From: Pseudomonadota bacterium | GTDB taxonomy: Bacteria; Pseudomonadota; Alphaproteobacteria; Rhizobiales; Tepidamorphaceae | Assembly (NCBI GenBank): GCA_023458595.1 | Contig: JAEWYT010000216.1 | Coordinates: 1-40,685, forward strand | Length of the DNA: 40,685 nucleotides | Direction: 5' to 3' | Part shown: positions 31,449 to 40,030 of the stretch, piece by piece | Numbering within the stretch: the stretch's first letter is position 1 | How the letters are laid out: every line of letters starts with the position of its first letter | Translations under genes and position numbers: made by a program | The notes under the pieces: generated by a model | Seen by the model: only the letters and a program-made list of their open reading frames with translations | Told to the model about the DNA's origin: nothing | Database searches by the model: none

Positions 31449-31997
31449 ATGAATGCCCGCACGCTCTGTCTCGCCATCCTGAATTTCGGCGAGGCGACAG
31501 GATACGAGATCCGCAAGCAGTCGATCGAAGGCGACTTCAGCTATTTCGTCGACACGAGCTTCGGCGCGATCTACCCGGCACTGACGAAGCTCACCGAGGA
31601 AGGGCTCGTCGAGTGCCGCGACGAGGTGAACCCCGGCAAGCCGGCGCGCAAGGTCTATTCGATCACGCCGGCCGGGCGCGCGGCCTTCGTCGAGGCCCTG
31701 CACCAGCCGGTCGAGCCGGACGTGTTCAAGTCTCAGTTCCTGCTCGTCTCGATGTGCTCCGCCTATATCGAGCCGGCCCACATGGCCCGGCTGATCGACG
31801 AGAGGATCGCCGAGCTCGATCAGGACCTGGAGATGCTGCGCGGGCTCCGGGAGAAGGAAGGCACCGATCCCGGGTGCAGATGGACGATCGAATACGGCTA
31901 CTTCATGCACGAGGCGAGCCGCGACTTTCTCGTCAAGAACCGCGACGCGCTGATCGCTTCGGCAGGCAGCGCGCCCGCCGCCGATGCCGCCGAATAG
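31449..31997 (+). CDS. PadR-family transcriptional regulator
   Basis: 182-aa dimeric winged-helix repressor. The N-terminal domain is typical (TLCLAILNFGEATGYEIRKQ, SFGAIYPALTKLTEEGLVE, ARKVYSITPAGRAAFVEAL), followed by a C-terminal helical dimerisation part (LIDERIAELDQDLEMLRGLREKEG). The start at 31449 begins the domain immediately; longer in-frame readings back to 31230 run through the promoter. It is 18 bp upstream of the efflux adaptor, so it probably represses the whole operon in response to a pump substrate. Confidence 0.93.
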   Translation: MNARTLCLAILNFGEATGYEIRKQSIEGDFSYFVDTSFGAIYPALTKLTEEGLVECRDEVNPGKPARKVYSITPAGRAAFVEALHQPVEPDVFKSQFLLVSMCSAYIEPAHMARLIDERIAELDQDLEMLRGLREKEGTDPGCRWTIEYGYFMHEASRDFLVKNRDALIASAGSAPAADAAE

Positions 31998-32015
31998 GCG
32001 ACGGAGACCATTCCC

Positions 32016-33152
32016 ATGCGCAAATCCTACATCTGGGCCGTCGTGATCACCGTCGCGATCGCGGGATGGCTCGCCTCGGGTCAGGTCATCATCGGCGGCC
32101 AGGGCGGCGCCGCGGCCGACGGGACCGGTGCGGCGGACGGCAACGAGACGGTCGAGACGGCCGCCGCCGGCGAGGACAAGCCGTTCCGCGTGCGCGTCGC
32201 CACCCTGTCGGCGGTCGACCGGACGGCGCAGCTCAAGGTGCGCGGCCGCACCGAAGCCGCCCAGCGCGTCACGCTCAGGGCGCAGACGCCGGGCCTGGTC
32301 GAGGAACTGCCGGTCAGGAGAGGCCAGCGCGTCTCCGCCGGCGACGTCATCTGCAAGATCGAGGCGGGCAGCCGCGCCGCCAACATACTGCGCGCCGAGG
32401 CCGGGCTCGCCCAGGCGGAGCTCGACTACGAGGCCGCGCGCACGCTGAACCAGAAGGGTTTCGCCGCGGAAACCAAGGTGCGCACGGCGAAGGCCGCCAT
32501 GCACGCCGCCAAGGCGGTGCTGGAGGAAGCGCGGCTCGACCTCGAGCGCACGGAGATCAAGGCGTCCTTCGGCGGCATCATCGATACCCTGCCTCCGAAG
32601 ATCGGCACCCTGCTCAACGTCGGCGACGAATGTGCCGAGCTCGTCGCCGCCGACCCGATGCTCGTCGTCGCGCAGGTCTCCGAACGCGACGTCGGCCGCA
32701 TCGCGCAGGGCATGGAGGGAACGGCGAGGCTCGTCACCGGCGACGTCGCCGAGGGGGCGCTGCGCTTCGTCGCCGAAACGGCCGACCAGGCGACGCGGAC
32801 CTTCCGCGTCGAGCTGTCGGTGGCCAATCCGGACGAGCGGCTGCGCGACGGCGTCACCTCGGAGATCGTGATCCCGCTCGAAACGACCCGTGCCCACCGC
32901 TTCTCTCCGGCGATCCTGACCCTCGACGACAAGGGCCAGATCGGCGTCCGCACGATCGCCGGGGACAACCGCGTCCACTTCGTCCCGGTCGACATTCTCG
33001 GCAACGAGGACGGCACCGTCTGGGTCGCCGGCCTGCCGGAGAGCGTCACCGTCATCACGGTCGGCCAGGACTACGTCGACGAAGGCGAGCTCGTCGAACC
33101 GGTGTTCGAGACCGCCAGCACGGACGACAAGAGCGGGGGCGCCACGCAATGA
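32016..33152 (+). CDS. RND efflux periplasmic adaptor (HlyD/MFP family)
   Basis: 378 aa. An N-terminal signal anchor (about 4-25) is followed by a spacer, then a lipoyl/hairpin domain (RTEAAQRVTLRAQTPGLVEELPVRRGQRVSAGDVICKIE), the coiled-coil hairpin with AQAELDYEAARTLNQKGFAAET, and the second lipoyl half DLERTEIKASFGGIIDTLPPKIG. Beta-barrel and membrane-proximal domains complete it. It links the RND pump to an outer-membrane channel, which is not encoded in the window. Its stop overlaps the pump start (ATGA). GGAGACC precedes its ATG. Confidence 0.93.
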   Translation: MRKSYIWAVVITVAIAGWLASGQVIIGGQGGAAADGTGAADGNETVETAAAGEDKPFRVRVATLSAVDRTAQLKVRGRTEAAQRVTLRAQTPGLVEELPVRRGQRVSAGDVICKIEAGSRAANILRAEAGLAQAELDYEAARTLNQKGFAAETKVRTAKAAMHAAKAVLEEARLDLERTEIKASFGGIIDTLPPKIGTLLNVGDECAELVAADPMLVVAQVSERDVGRIAQGMEGTARLVTGDVAEGALRFVAETADQATRTFRVELSVANPDERLRDGVTSEIVIPLETTRAHRFSPAILTLDDKGQIGVRTIAGDNRVHFVPVDILGNEDGTVWVAGLPESVTVITVGQDYVDEGELVEPVFETASTDDKSGGATQ

Positions 33153-36100
33153 TGCAGGCCCTCGCCGCCATCCTGGGTCACACCAGGACGGTCCTGACGC
33201 TGCTGGTCGCGATGGTGATCGCCGGCACGATCGCCTATGTCAGCCTGCCGAAGGAGGCCAATCCGGACATCGACGTCCCGGTCTTCTACGTCTCGGTGAC
33301 GCAGAACGGCATCTCGCCGGAGGATTCCGAGCGCCTGCTCGTGCGTCCGCTCGAGAACCAGCTTCGCGGCCTCGACGGCCTGAAGGAGATCTCCGGCATC
33401 GCCAGCGAAGGCCATGCCGGGATCGTGCTCGAGTTCAACATCGATTTCGACAAGGACGCCGCGCTCGCGGATGTGCGCGCCAAGGTCGACCAGGCGCGGG
33501 CCGAGCTGCCGGCCGACGCCGACGAGCCGCAGGTCTTCGAGACCAACTTCTCGCTCCTGCCGACGATCGTCGTGACGCTGTCGGGCAACGTGCCGGAGCG
33601 CACGCTGCTGCGGCACGCACGCAGGCTTCAGGACGCGATCGAGGGCATCCCGACCGTGCTCGAGGCCAATCTGGCCGGACAGCGCGAGGAACTGCTCGAA
33701 GTCGAGATCGACTCGATGCGGATGGAATCCTACGGCGTCACCCAGGAACAGCTCATCCGGACCGTCACCGCCAACAACCAGCTCATCCCTGCGGGGTTCC
33801 TCGACGACGGCGCGGGCAAGTTCAACGTCAAGGTGCCCGGCCTGTTCCAGACGGCACATGACGTGTTCAGCCTGCCGATCAAGGTCGACGGCGACGCGGT
33901 GGTCACCCTCTCGGACATCGCCGACGTGCGCCGCACGTTCGTCGACGCGACCACGTTCAGCCGTTTCAACGGCAAACCGGCGATCGCCATCCAGGTGGTG
34001 AAGCGGCTCGGCACCAACATCATCGACAACAACACGCAAGTGCGCCGGGTGGTGGCGGAGGAGACGGCGAACTGGCCGGAGACGATCAAGGTCGGCTTCA
34101 CGCTCGACCAGTCCTCGTTCATCACCGAGGTGCAGAACTCGCTGCAGTCCTCGATCCTGACGGCCATCGCGCTCGTGATGATCGTCGTCGTCGCCGCGCT
34201 CGGCATGCGCTCGGCCATCCTGATCGGCATCTCGATCCCGACCTCGTTCCTGATCGGCTTCCTGATCGTCGGCCTGCTCGGCATGACCGTGAACATGATG
34301 GTCATGTTCGGCCTGGTGCTGACGGTGGGCATGCTCGTCGACGGGGCGATCGTCATCGTCGAGTACGCCGACCGGAAGATGGCCGAGGGCATGAACCGCA
34401 AGGAGGCCTATACGCTGGCCGCGCAGCGCATGTTCTGGCCGATCTTCTCCTCGACCGCGACGACGCTCGCCGCCTTCCTGCCGATGCTGCTGTGGCCGGG
34501 CGTGTCGGGCGAATTCATGAGCTACCTGCCGATCATGGTCATCATCGTGCTGTCGGCGGCGCTGCTCACGGCGATGGTGTTTCTGCCGGTGCTCGGCGGC
34601 ATCTTCGGCAAGACCGCCGCCAGTCCCCGCGACATCGAGGAGGCCCGCAAGCTGTCTGGCGACGCCCAGGTCGACTTCTCGGAGATCCGCGGCTTCACAG
34701 GCGTTTACGTCCGTTTCCTGAAGCGGCTCGCCGGTACCGTCGTCGGCAATGTCGCCGTCATCGCAGGGGCGATCGGCATCGCTTTCGCCGTGTTCTCCTA
34801 CTACGGCGAGCACAATGCGGGCGTGCAGTTCTTCGTCGACGAGGAGCCGGAGCAGGTCATCGTGCTGGTGCGCGGCCGCGGCAACCTGTCGGCGGTCGAG
34901 CAGCGCGACCTCGTCGACGAGGTCGAGCAGGAGATCCTTCAGGTCTCAGGCATCAAGGCGCTGTTCTCGACCATCGGCAAGCCGAGCGGCGGCGGCGTGC
35001 AGCTCGGCGGCGTCCAGGACAAGCCGAACGACGTCATCGGCGAGCTGATGATCGAACTCACCAACTACTGCTGCCGGCGCAAGGCCGAGGACATCTTCGC
35101 CGAGATCCGCGAGCGCACCGCGCCGATCGCCGGCATCATCACGGAGATCCGCCAGATCGAGGGCGGCCCGCCGACGGGCAAGGACATCCGGCTCGAGATC
35201 ACCGCGAACGACTACGAGACCGTCAAGCAGACGGCCGGCGTCGTGCGGAGCCATCTCGAGACGGAGATGGAGGGCCTGCGCGACATCGAGGACAGCCGCT
35301 CGCTGCCCGGCATCGAGTGGGAACTGTCGGTCGACCGCGCGGAGGCCGGGCGCTTCGGCGCCGACGTCGCCTCGGTCGGCGCGATGATCCAGCTCGTCAC
35401 CAACGGCATCCTGGTCGGAAAATACCGGCCCGACGACTCCGACGACGAGATCGAGATTCGCGTGCGCCTGCCCGAGGACGAGCGCACGATCGACCGGCTC
35501 GACACCCTGCGCATCCAGACGCCGTCCGGCCTCGTGCCGATCCGCAACTTCGTCGAGCGCGACGCGCAGCCAAAGGTCTCGAGCATCACCCGCCAGAACG
35601 GCCGCTTCTCGATGGAGGTGAAGGCCAACGTCCTGAAGGAACAGGGGATCTTGCCCGACGACAAGGTGCGGGAACTGGAGGCCTGGCTCGACCGGCAGGA
35701 CTTCCCGACCGGCGTCTCCTACCGCTTCCGCGGCGCGGACGAGGAACAGAAGGAGGCGGAGTCCTTCCTCGGCAAGGCGGCGCTCGCCTCGCTGTTCATC
35801 ATGTTCGTGATCCTGGTCACCCAGTTCAACTCGTTCTACCAGACGATCCTGACCCTCTCGACGGTCGTCATGTCGGTCGTCGGCGTCCTGATCGGCATGC
35901 TGGCGACCGGCCAGAAGTTCTCGGTGATCATGACGGGAACGGGCGTGGTGGCGCTCGCCGGCATCGTCGTCAACAACGCGATCGTGCTGATCGACACCTA
36001 CAACCATCTCCATCGCGAGCGCGGCCTGCCCTCCCTCGACGCCGTGCTGAAAACGTGCGCCCAGCGCCTGCGGCCGATCCTGCTCACGACCATCACGACG

Positions 36101-36397
36101 ATCATGGGCCTCGTGCCGATGGCGCTGCAGATCAACTTCGACTTCGTGAACAGGCTGGTACAGGTCGGCGGCATCACCTCGATCTGGTGGGTGCAGCTGT
36201 CCACGGCCGTGATCTTCGGACTCGGCTTCTCAACCGTGCTGACGCTGATCGTCATCCCGACCATGCTGGCGCTGCCTTCGGTGTGGCGCGAGCGCTGGCG
36301 CAACTGGCGCGAACGCCGTCACGGCGGTCCGGTCGAGCAGGACGAGCGGGTCGCGCCGGACGGCGCCGAGCCTGCCCTGCCCCAGGCGGCGGAATGA
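33149..36397 (+). CDS. RND efflux pump, inner-membrane permease (HAE1-like)
   Basis: 1082 aa, normal for HAE1/AcrB-like pumps, with twelve spans and two large periplasmic loops. The N-terminus (MMQALAAILGHTRTVLTLLV) and PKEANPDIDVPVFYVSV are typical. In span 4, GMLVDGAIVIVEY keeps the first Asp of the proton relay (AcrB D407), and the second is Gly. In span 10, GIVVNNAIVLIDTYNHL fits the family. The open frame extends far upstream in this phase, but the true start is the ATG at 33149, which overlaps the adaptor TGA. It exports drugs, bile-like or organic compounds; the substrate is unknown. Convergent with pssA, 4 bp apart. Confidence 0.94.
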   Translation: MMQALAAILGHTRTVLTLLVAMVIAGTIAYVSLPKEANPDIDVPVFYVSVTQNGISPEDSERLLVRPLENQLRGLDGLKEISGIASEGHAGIVLEFNIDFDKDAALADVRAKVDQARAELPADADEPQVFETNFSLLPTIVVTLSGNVPERTLLRHARRLQDAIEGIPTVLEANLAGQREELLEVEIDSMRMESYGVTQEQLIRTVTANNQLIPAGFLDDGAGKFNVKVPGLFQTAHDVFSLPIKVDGDAVVTLSDIADVRRTFVDATTFSRFNGKPAIAIQVVKRLGTNIIDNNTQVRRVVAEETANWPETIKVGFTLDQSSFITEVQNSLQSSILTAIALVMIVVVAALGMRSAILIGISIPTSFLIGFLIVGLLGMTVNMMVMFGLVLTVGMLVDGAIVIVEYADRKMAEGMNRKEAYTLAAQRMFWPIFSSTATTLAAFLPMLLWPGVSGEFMSYLPIMVIIVLSAALLTAMVFLPVLGGIFGKTAASPRDIEEARKLSGDAQVDFSEIRGFTGVYVRFLKRLAGTVVGNVAVIAGAIGIAFAVFSYYGEHNAGVQFFVDEEPEQVIVLVRGRGNLSAVEQRDLVDEVEQEILQVSGIKALFSTIGKPSGGGVQLGGVQDKPNDVIGELMIELTNYCCRRKAEDIFAEIRERTAPIAGIITEIRQIEGGPPTGKDIRLEITANDYETVKQTAGVVRSHLETEMEGLRDIEDSRSLPGIEWELSVDRAEAGRFGADVASVGAMIQLVTNGILVGKYRPDDSDDEIEIRVRLPEDERTIDRLDTLRIQTPSGLVPIRNFVERDAQPKVSSITRQNGRFSMEVKANVLKEQGILPDDKVRELEAWLDRQDFPTGVSYRFRGADEEQKEAESFLGKAALASLFIMFVILVTQFNSFYQTILTLSTVVMSVVGVLIGMLATGQKFSVIMTGTGVVALAGIVVNNAIVLIDTYNHLHRERGLPSLDAVLKTCAQRLRPILLTTITTIMGLVPMALQINFDFVNRLVQVGGITSIWWVQLSTAVIFGLGFSTVLTLIVIPTMLALPSVWRERWRNWRERRHGGPVEQDERVAPDGAEPALPQAAE

Positions 36398-36401
36398 AGG
36401 C

Positions 36402-37244
36402 TTAGGAGTCGCCCTCGGGCCCTGCCCGGTGCGGAGAGGACGCCGGCACGGCGCCGCGGGCGACGAGCTTGCGGCGCGCGTCGTAGGCCATCGGCAGGGT
36501 CGCGAGATACGCGATCGTGCCGAGGCTCAGTACCTGCCAGGGGAAGGCGATAAGAAGCGCCACGACCAGGATGACGGCGACGAAGACCGGCAGCACCATC
36601 TCGCGCGGCAGCGGCCCGCCGATCTGCTTGCCCGACCATGTCGGCAGCCGCGAGACCATCAGGAAGCCGATGGCGAGTTCGTAGACCAGCACCGCGGGGG
36701 CGCCCGACTCGAACTGCGGAAGGCCGGCGAGCTGCAGATAGACCGGCAGGAGCACCGTCAGCGCGCCGGCGGGGGCCGGCACGCCGGTGAAGAACCGCCC
36801 GGCCCAGGCCGGCCGGTCGCGGTCGTCGAGGGCGACGTTGAAGCGGGCGAGCCTGAGCGCCGCGCAGACGGCGAAGACGAGGCCGGAGATCCAGCCGATA
36901 TTGCCGAGCCCGTCGAGTGCCCAGGCATAGAGCAGGATCGACGGGGCGACGCCGAAATTGACGAAATCCGCCAGGGAATCGAGCTCGGCGCCGAAGCGCG
37001 AGGTCGATTTCAGGATGCGCGCCACCCGCCCGTCGACCGCGTCGAGGATGGCCGCGAGCACGATCGCGGCGATCGCGATGTCGAACTTGTCCTCGAAGGC
37101 CATCCGAATCGACGTCAGCCCTGCGCAGAGCGCGAGCAGCGTGATCATGTTCGGCAGGAGCTGGCGCACCGGCACGCGGCTGAGCGCGCGGCGCCTGCGC
37201 GAACCCGGTTCGTCCGGGTCGAAGGGGGGAAACGGCATCGACAT
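36402..37244 (-). CDS. pssA: CDP-diacylglycerol-serine O-phosphatidyltransferase
   Basis: 280-aa inner-membrane enzyme that makes phosphatidylserine from CDP-diacylglycerol and L-serine, the first step to phosphatidylethanolamine. The CDP-alcohol phosphotransferase motif is complete: D71-G72-xx-A75-R76-x8-G85-xxx-D89-xxx-D93. About eight hydrophobic segments follow the type II PssA plan. It lies 48 bp downstream of psd, the next enzyme of the pathway, a standard pairing in Rhizobiales. The start at 37244 is one of two nearby ATGs (the other is 37238); an AAGG sits about 10 nt upstream. Confidence 0.95.
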   Translation of the reverse strand: MSMPFPPFDPDEPGSRRRRALSRVPVRQLLPNMITLLALCAGLTSIRMAFEDKFDIAIAAIVLAAILDAVDGRVARILKSTSRFGAELDSLADFVNFGVAPSILLYAWALDGLGNIGWISGLVFAVCAALRLARFNVALDDRDRPAWAGRFFTGVPAPAGALTVLLPVYLQLAGLPQFESGAPAVLVYELAIGFLMVSRLPTWSGKQIGGPLPREMVLPVFVAVILVVALLIAFPWQVLSLGTIAYLATLPMAYDARRKLVARGAVPASSPHRAGPEGDS

Positions 37245-37292
37245 GGGGCGGACCTTACTTCAAAGGACCCGCCCGGTCATGGGTGAAGGCGC

Positions 37293-38018
37293 TCATGAGA
37301 CGCGGTAGGCGCGATCGGCCGCGGAGGCCTTTTCACCCTTGGGTTTCGGCAACTCGGCGACCACCGTCTCGCCGGCGACCGCGGTCTGGCCGACGGCGAC
37401 GAGCGGGATCGCGCCGCGCGGCAGGTAGATGTCTACGCGGCTGCCGAAGCGGATCAGGCCGATGCGATCGCCGGCCGTCACGGTCGCCCCCTCCCGCGAG
37501 AACGTGACGATGCGGCGGGCGACGAGGCCGGCGATCTGGACGACGCCTATCTCGACGCCGCCGTCGGTCTCGATCAGGAAGCCGTTGCGCTCGTTGTCCT
37601 CGCTCGCCTTGTCGAGCTCGGCGCTGAGGAACTTGCCCGGCTTGTAGGCGATGCGAGCGATCCTGCCGGTCACGGGCGAGCGGTTCACGTGGACGTTGAA
37701 GACATTCATGAACACCGAGATGCGCGGCAGGGCGACATCGCCGAGGCCGAGTTCCGGCGGAGGCACGGCGTCGGCGACCGAGGAGATCCGCCCGTCGGCA
37801 CCGGAGACCACGAGGCCCGGGGCAAGCGGCGTCACGCGCGGCGGGTCCCGGAAGAAATAGGCGACCCAGCAGCCGATCAGCACGGCGATCCAGGCGAGCG
37901 GCGAGCCCAGCAGGAACAGGATAAGCGCGGCAGCCGCGCAGATGCCGATGAAGGGGTAGCCTTCCTTGTGGACGGGCACGAAGGCGTTGCGGACGGCGGA
38001 AATCACCGAATCGATCAT
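37293..38018 (-). CDS. psd: Phosphatidylserine decarboxylase proenzyme (short form)
   Basis: 241 aa. It converts phosphatidylserine to phosphatidylethanolamine. The self-cleavage site that makes the pyruvoyl group is G192-S193 in IRFGSRVDIYLP, the Gly-Ser variant of the short (archaeal/rhizobial-type) enzyme. Other conserved parts are YFFRDPPR, SGADGRISS and ISVFMNVFNVHVNRSPVTG. Two hydrophobic segments near the N-terminus (about 22-55) anchor it. Its ATG overlaps the stop of the Atm1-like gene (ATGA), so it is probably translated by coupling, and pssA follows. Confidence 0.95.
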   Translation of the reverse strand: MIDSVISAVRNAFVPVHKEGYPFIGICAAAALILFLLGSPLAWIAVLIGCWVAYFFRDPPRVTPLAPGLVVSGADGRISSVADAVPPPELGLGDVALPRISVFMNVFNVHVNRSPVTGRIARIAYKPGKFLSAELDKASEDNERNGFLIETDGGVEIGVVQIAGLVARRIVTFSREGATVTAGDRIGLIRFGSRVDIYLPRGAIPLVAVGQTAVAGETVVAELPKPKGEKASAADRAYRVS

Positions 38019-39961
38019 GCGCCATCATCCCCGGCGGGCGTCAGATAGTCGACCCGGGCGTGGCGATTGACCTCCAGATAGCCCTCGGCGTCGCCCTCGA
38101 CCGTCTCCTTGAGGCGTTCGGCGGCCTCGGCGGCCTCGCGCTGGCGGTTCCACATGCCGGCGTAGACACCGCCCCTGGAAAGCAGCACGTGGTGGGTGCC
38201 CTTCTCAACGATCCTGCCCTTGTCGAGCACGACGATCTCGTCGACGTCGACGATGGTCGACAGCCGGTGGGCGATGACGAGCGCCGTGCGGCCGCGCGAG
38301 ACCGCGCCGAGCGCCGTCTGAATCTCCTTCTCCGTATGGGTGTCGAGCGCCGAGGTCGCCTCGTCGAGGATCAGGATCGGCGGAGCCTTAAGGAGCGTGC
38401 GGGCGATCGCGACGCGCTGCTTCTCGCCGCCCGAGAGCTTGAGGCCGCGCTCGCCGACCTCGGTCTCGAAGCCCTGCGGCAACTGCGCGATGAAACCGTC
38501 GATCTGGGCGAGGCGGGCGGCGGCCTCCACCTCGGCCCGGCTCGCCGAGGGGCGGCCGTAGGCTATGTTGTAGTAGATCGTGTCGTTGAACAGCACCGTA
38601 TCCTGCGGGACCATGCCGATCGCGTGGCGCAGCGATCCCTGGGTGACGTCGCGGATATCCTGCCCGTCGATCGTCACGGCGCCGCCGGTGATCTCATAGA
38701 AACGGAAGAGGATCCGCGAGATCGTCGACTTGCCGGCCCCGCTCGGCCCGACGATCGCGACCGTTCGTCCGGCGGGAACTTCGAAGCTGATCCCCTTCAG
38801 GATCGGGCGGTCCGGGTCGTAGTGGAAATGCACGTCCTCGAACCGGATCGTGCCTCTCCGCACCTCGAGCGGCCGGGCTCCGGGCCGGTCCTCGACTTCC
38901 GGCTCCTGGTCGAGCAGGTCGAACATGGTCTCGACGTCGACGAGCCCCTGCTTCATCTCGCGGTAGAGCGTGCCGAGGAAGTTGAGCGGCATGTAGAGCT
39001 GGATGAGGAGGGCGTTGATCATGACGAAGTCGCCGGGGCTCTGGGTGCCTGCGACGACGGCGCGTGCGGACATCACCATGCAGACCGTCATGCCGGCGGT
39101 GAAGATCACCGCCTGCCCGCCGTTCAGCACGGCGAGCGAGGTCCAGGTGCGGATCGCCGCCTTCTCGTAGCGCGCCATCGCGCCGTCGAAGCGGCGGGCC
39201 TCCATCTCCTCGTTGCCGAAGTACTTGACCGTCTCGTAGTTGAGCAGGCTGTCGACGGCTTTCGAGCTCGCGTCGTTGTCGGACTCGTTCATCGCTCGGC
39301 GGATGGCGATGCGCCGGTTCGACGCCCAGACGGTGAAGGCGAGGTAGACCGAGACCATGACGAGCAGGACGACGACGTAGACGACGTCGAACTGCAGGAA
39401 GACGACGACGGCGACGAGCACGAATTCGAGGATCGTCGGGATCAGCGACAGGATCGCCAGACGGACGATATCCTCTATGCCCTTGGTGCCGCGCTCGATG
39501 ACGCGGCTGAGGCCGCCCGTGCGCCGCTGCAGATGGAAGCGCAGCGACAGCGTGTGCATGTGCTCGAAGGTCTTGAAGGCGAGCACGCGGACGGCATGCT
39601 GGCCGACCTTGGCGAACAGCGCGTCGCGCGCCTGGGTGAAGGCGGCCATCATGATGCGCGCGCCGCCATAGGCGACGACCAGCATCGCGGGAACGGCGAG
39701 GAACGAGAGCCAGTCCGGCACCTGCGCGGCGAGCGTCCCCGGCTCCGTCAGCGCGTCGACAGTCCATTTGTAGGTATAGGGCACCAGCACCGTGATGACC
39801 TTGGCGGCAACCAGCATCATCAGCGCGACGACGGCGCGCGCCTTCAGGTCCGGCCGGTCGGCCGGCCAGATATACGGCCACAGGTCGCGCAGCACGTCGA
39901 ACGTCGAGGCGTCGGCGCGCACGGGCCGTCGCGCGTGGCGATGAGCTGCGGATTGATCCAC
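38015..39961 (-). CDS. atm1: Atm1/ABCB7-type ABC exporter (fused membrane and ATPase domains)
   Basis: 648-aa half-transporter. Six spans in about 40-330, then an ATPase with Walker A GPSGAGKS (405-412), signature LSGGEKQR and Walker B ILILDEATSALD. Atm1-class hallmarks are RRTGGLSRVIERGTKGIE (147-163), LNYETVKYFGNE (240-251) and FLGTLYREMKQGLVDVETMF. Mitochondrial and bacterial Atm1 proteins export glutathione-linked sulfur or metal species and aid iron-sulfur and heavy-metal homeostasis. The start is GTG at 39961, with a poor ribosome-binding site, so the exact start is uncertain. A TATATATA stretch at 40006-40013 could be its -10. It overlaps psd by 4 bp. Confidence 0.92.
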   Translation of the reverse strand: MDQSAAHRHARRPVRADASTFDVLRDLWPYIWPADRPDLKARAVVALMMLVAAKVITVLVPYTYKWTVDALTEPGTLAAQVPDWLSFLAVPAMLVVAYGGARIMMAAFTQARDALFAKVGQHAVRVLAFKTFEHMHTLSLRFHLQRRTGGLSRVIERGTKGIEDIVRLAILSLIPTILEFVLVAVVVFLQFDVVYVVVLLVMVSVYLAFTVWASNRRIAIRRAMNESDNDASSKAVDSLLNYETVKYFGNEEMEARRFDGAMARYEKAAIRTWTSLAVLNGGQAVIFTAGMTVCMVMSARAVVAGTQSPGDFVMINALLIQLYMPLNFLGTLYREMKQGLVDVETMFDLLDQEPEVEDRPGARPLEVRRGTIRFEDVHFHYDPDRPILKGISFEVPAGRTVAIVGPSGAGKSTISRILFRFYEITGGAVTIDGQDIRDVTQGSLRHAIGMVPQDTVLFNDTIYYNIAYGRPSASRAEVEAAARLAQIDGFIAQLPQGFETEVGERGLKLSGGEKQRVAIARTLLKAPPILILDEATSALDTHTEKEIQTALGAVSRGRTALVIAHRLSTIVDVDEIVVLDKGRIVEKGTHHVLLSRGGVYAGMWNRQREAAEAAERLKETVEGDAEGYLEVNRHARVDYLTPAGDDGA

Positions 39962-40030
39962 GTCTTGTTGGTCCGCCCGGTCGGGGATAGCGGCTTTGCG
40001 GTGTCTATATATAGCGGCGCGGCGCCGAGG

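Noticed and set aside
31613..33148. Apparent fusion of about 500 extra residues in front of the RND pump
   Set aside because: The frame is merely free of stops in front of the real ATG at 33149. The region encodes PadR and the adaptor in another frame, and the adaptor TGA overlaps the pump ATG.
34336..34380. Gly in place of the second Asp of the RND proton-relay pair, as an inactive pump
   Set aside because: Many HAE1-type pumps outside the AcrB group keep only the first Asp (often DN or DG), and the rest of the protein is full length and conserved.
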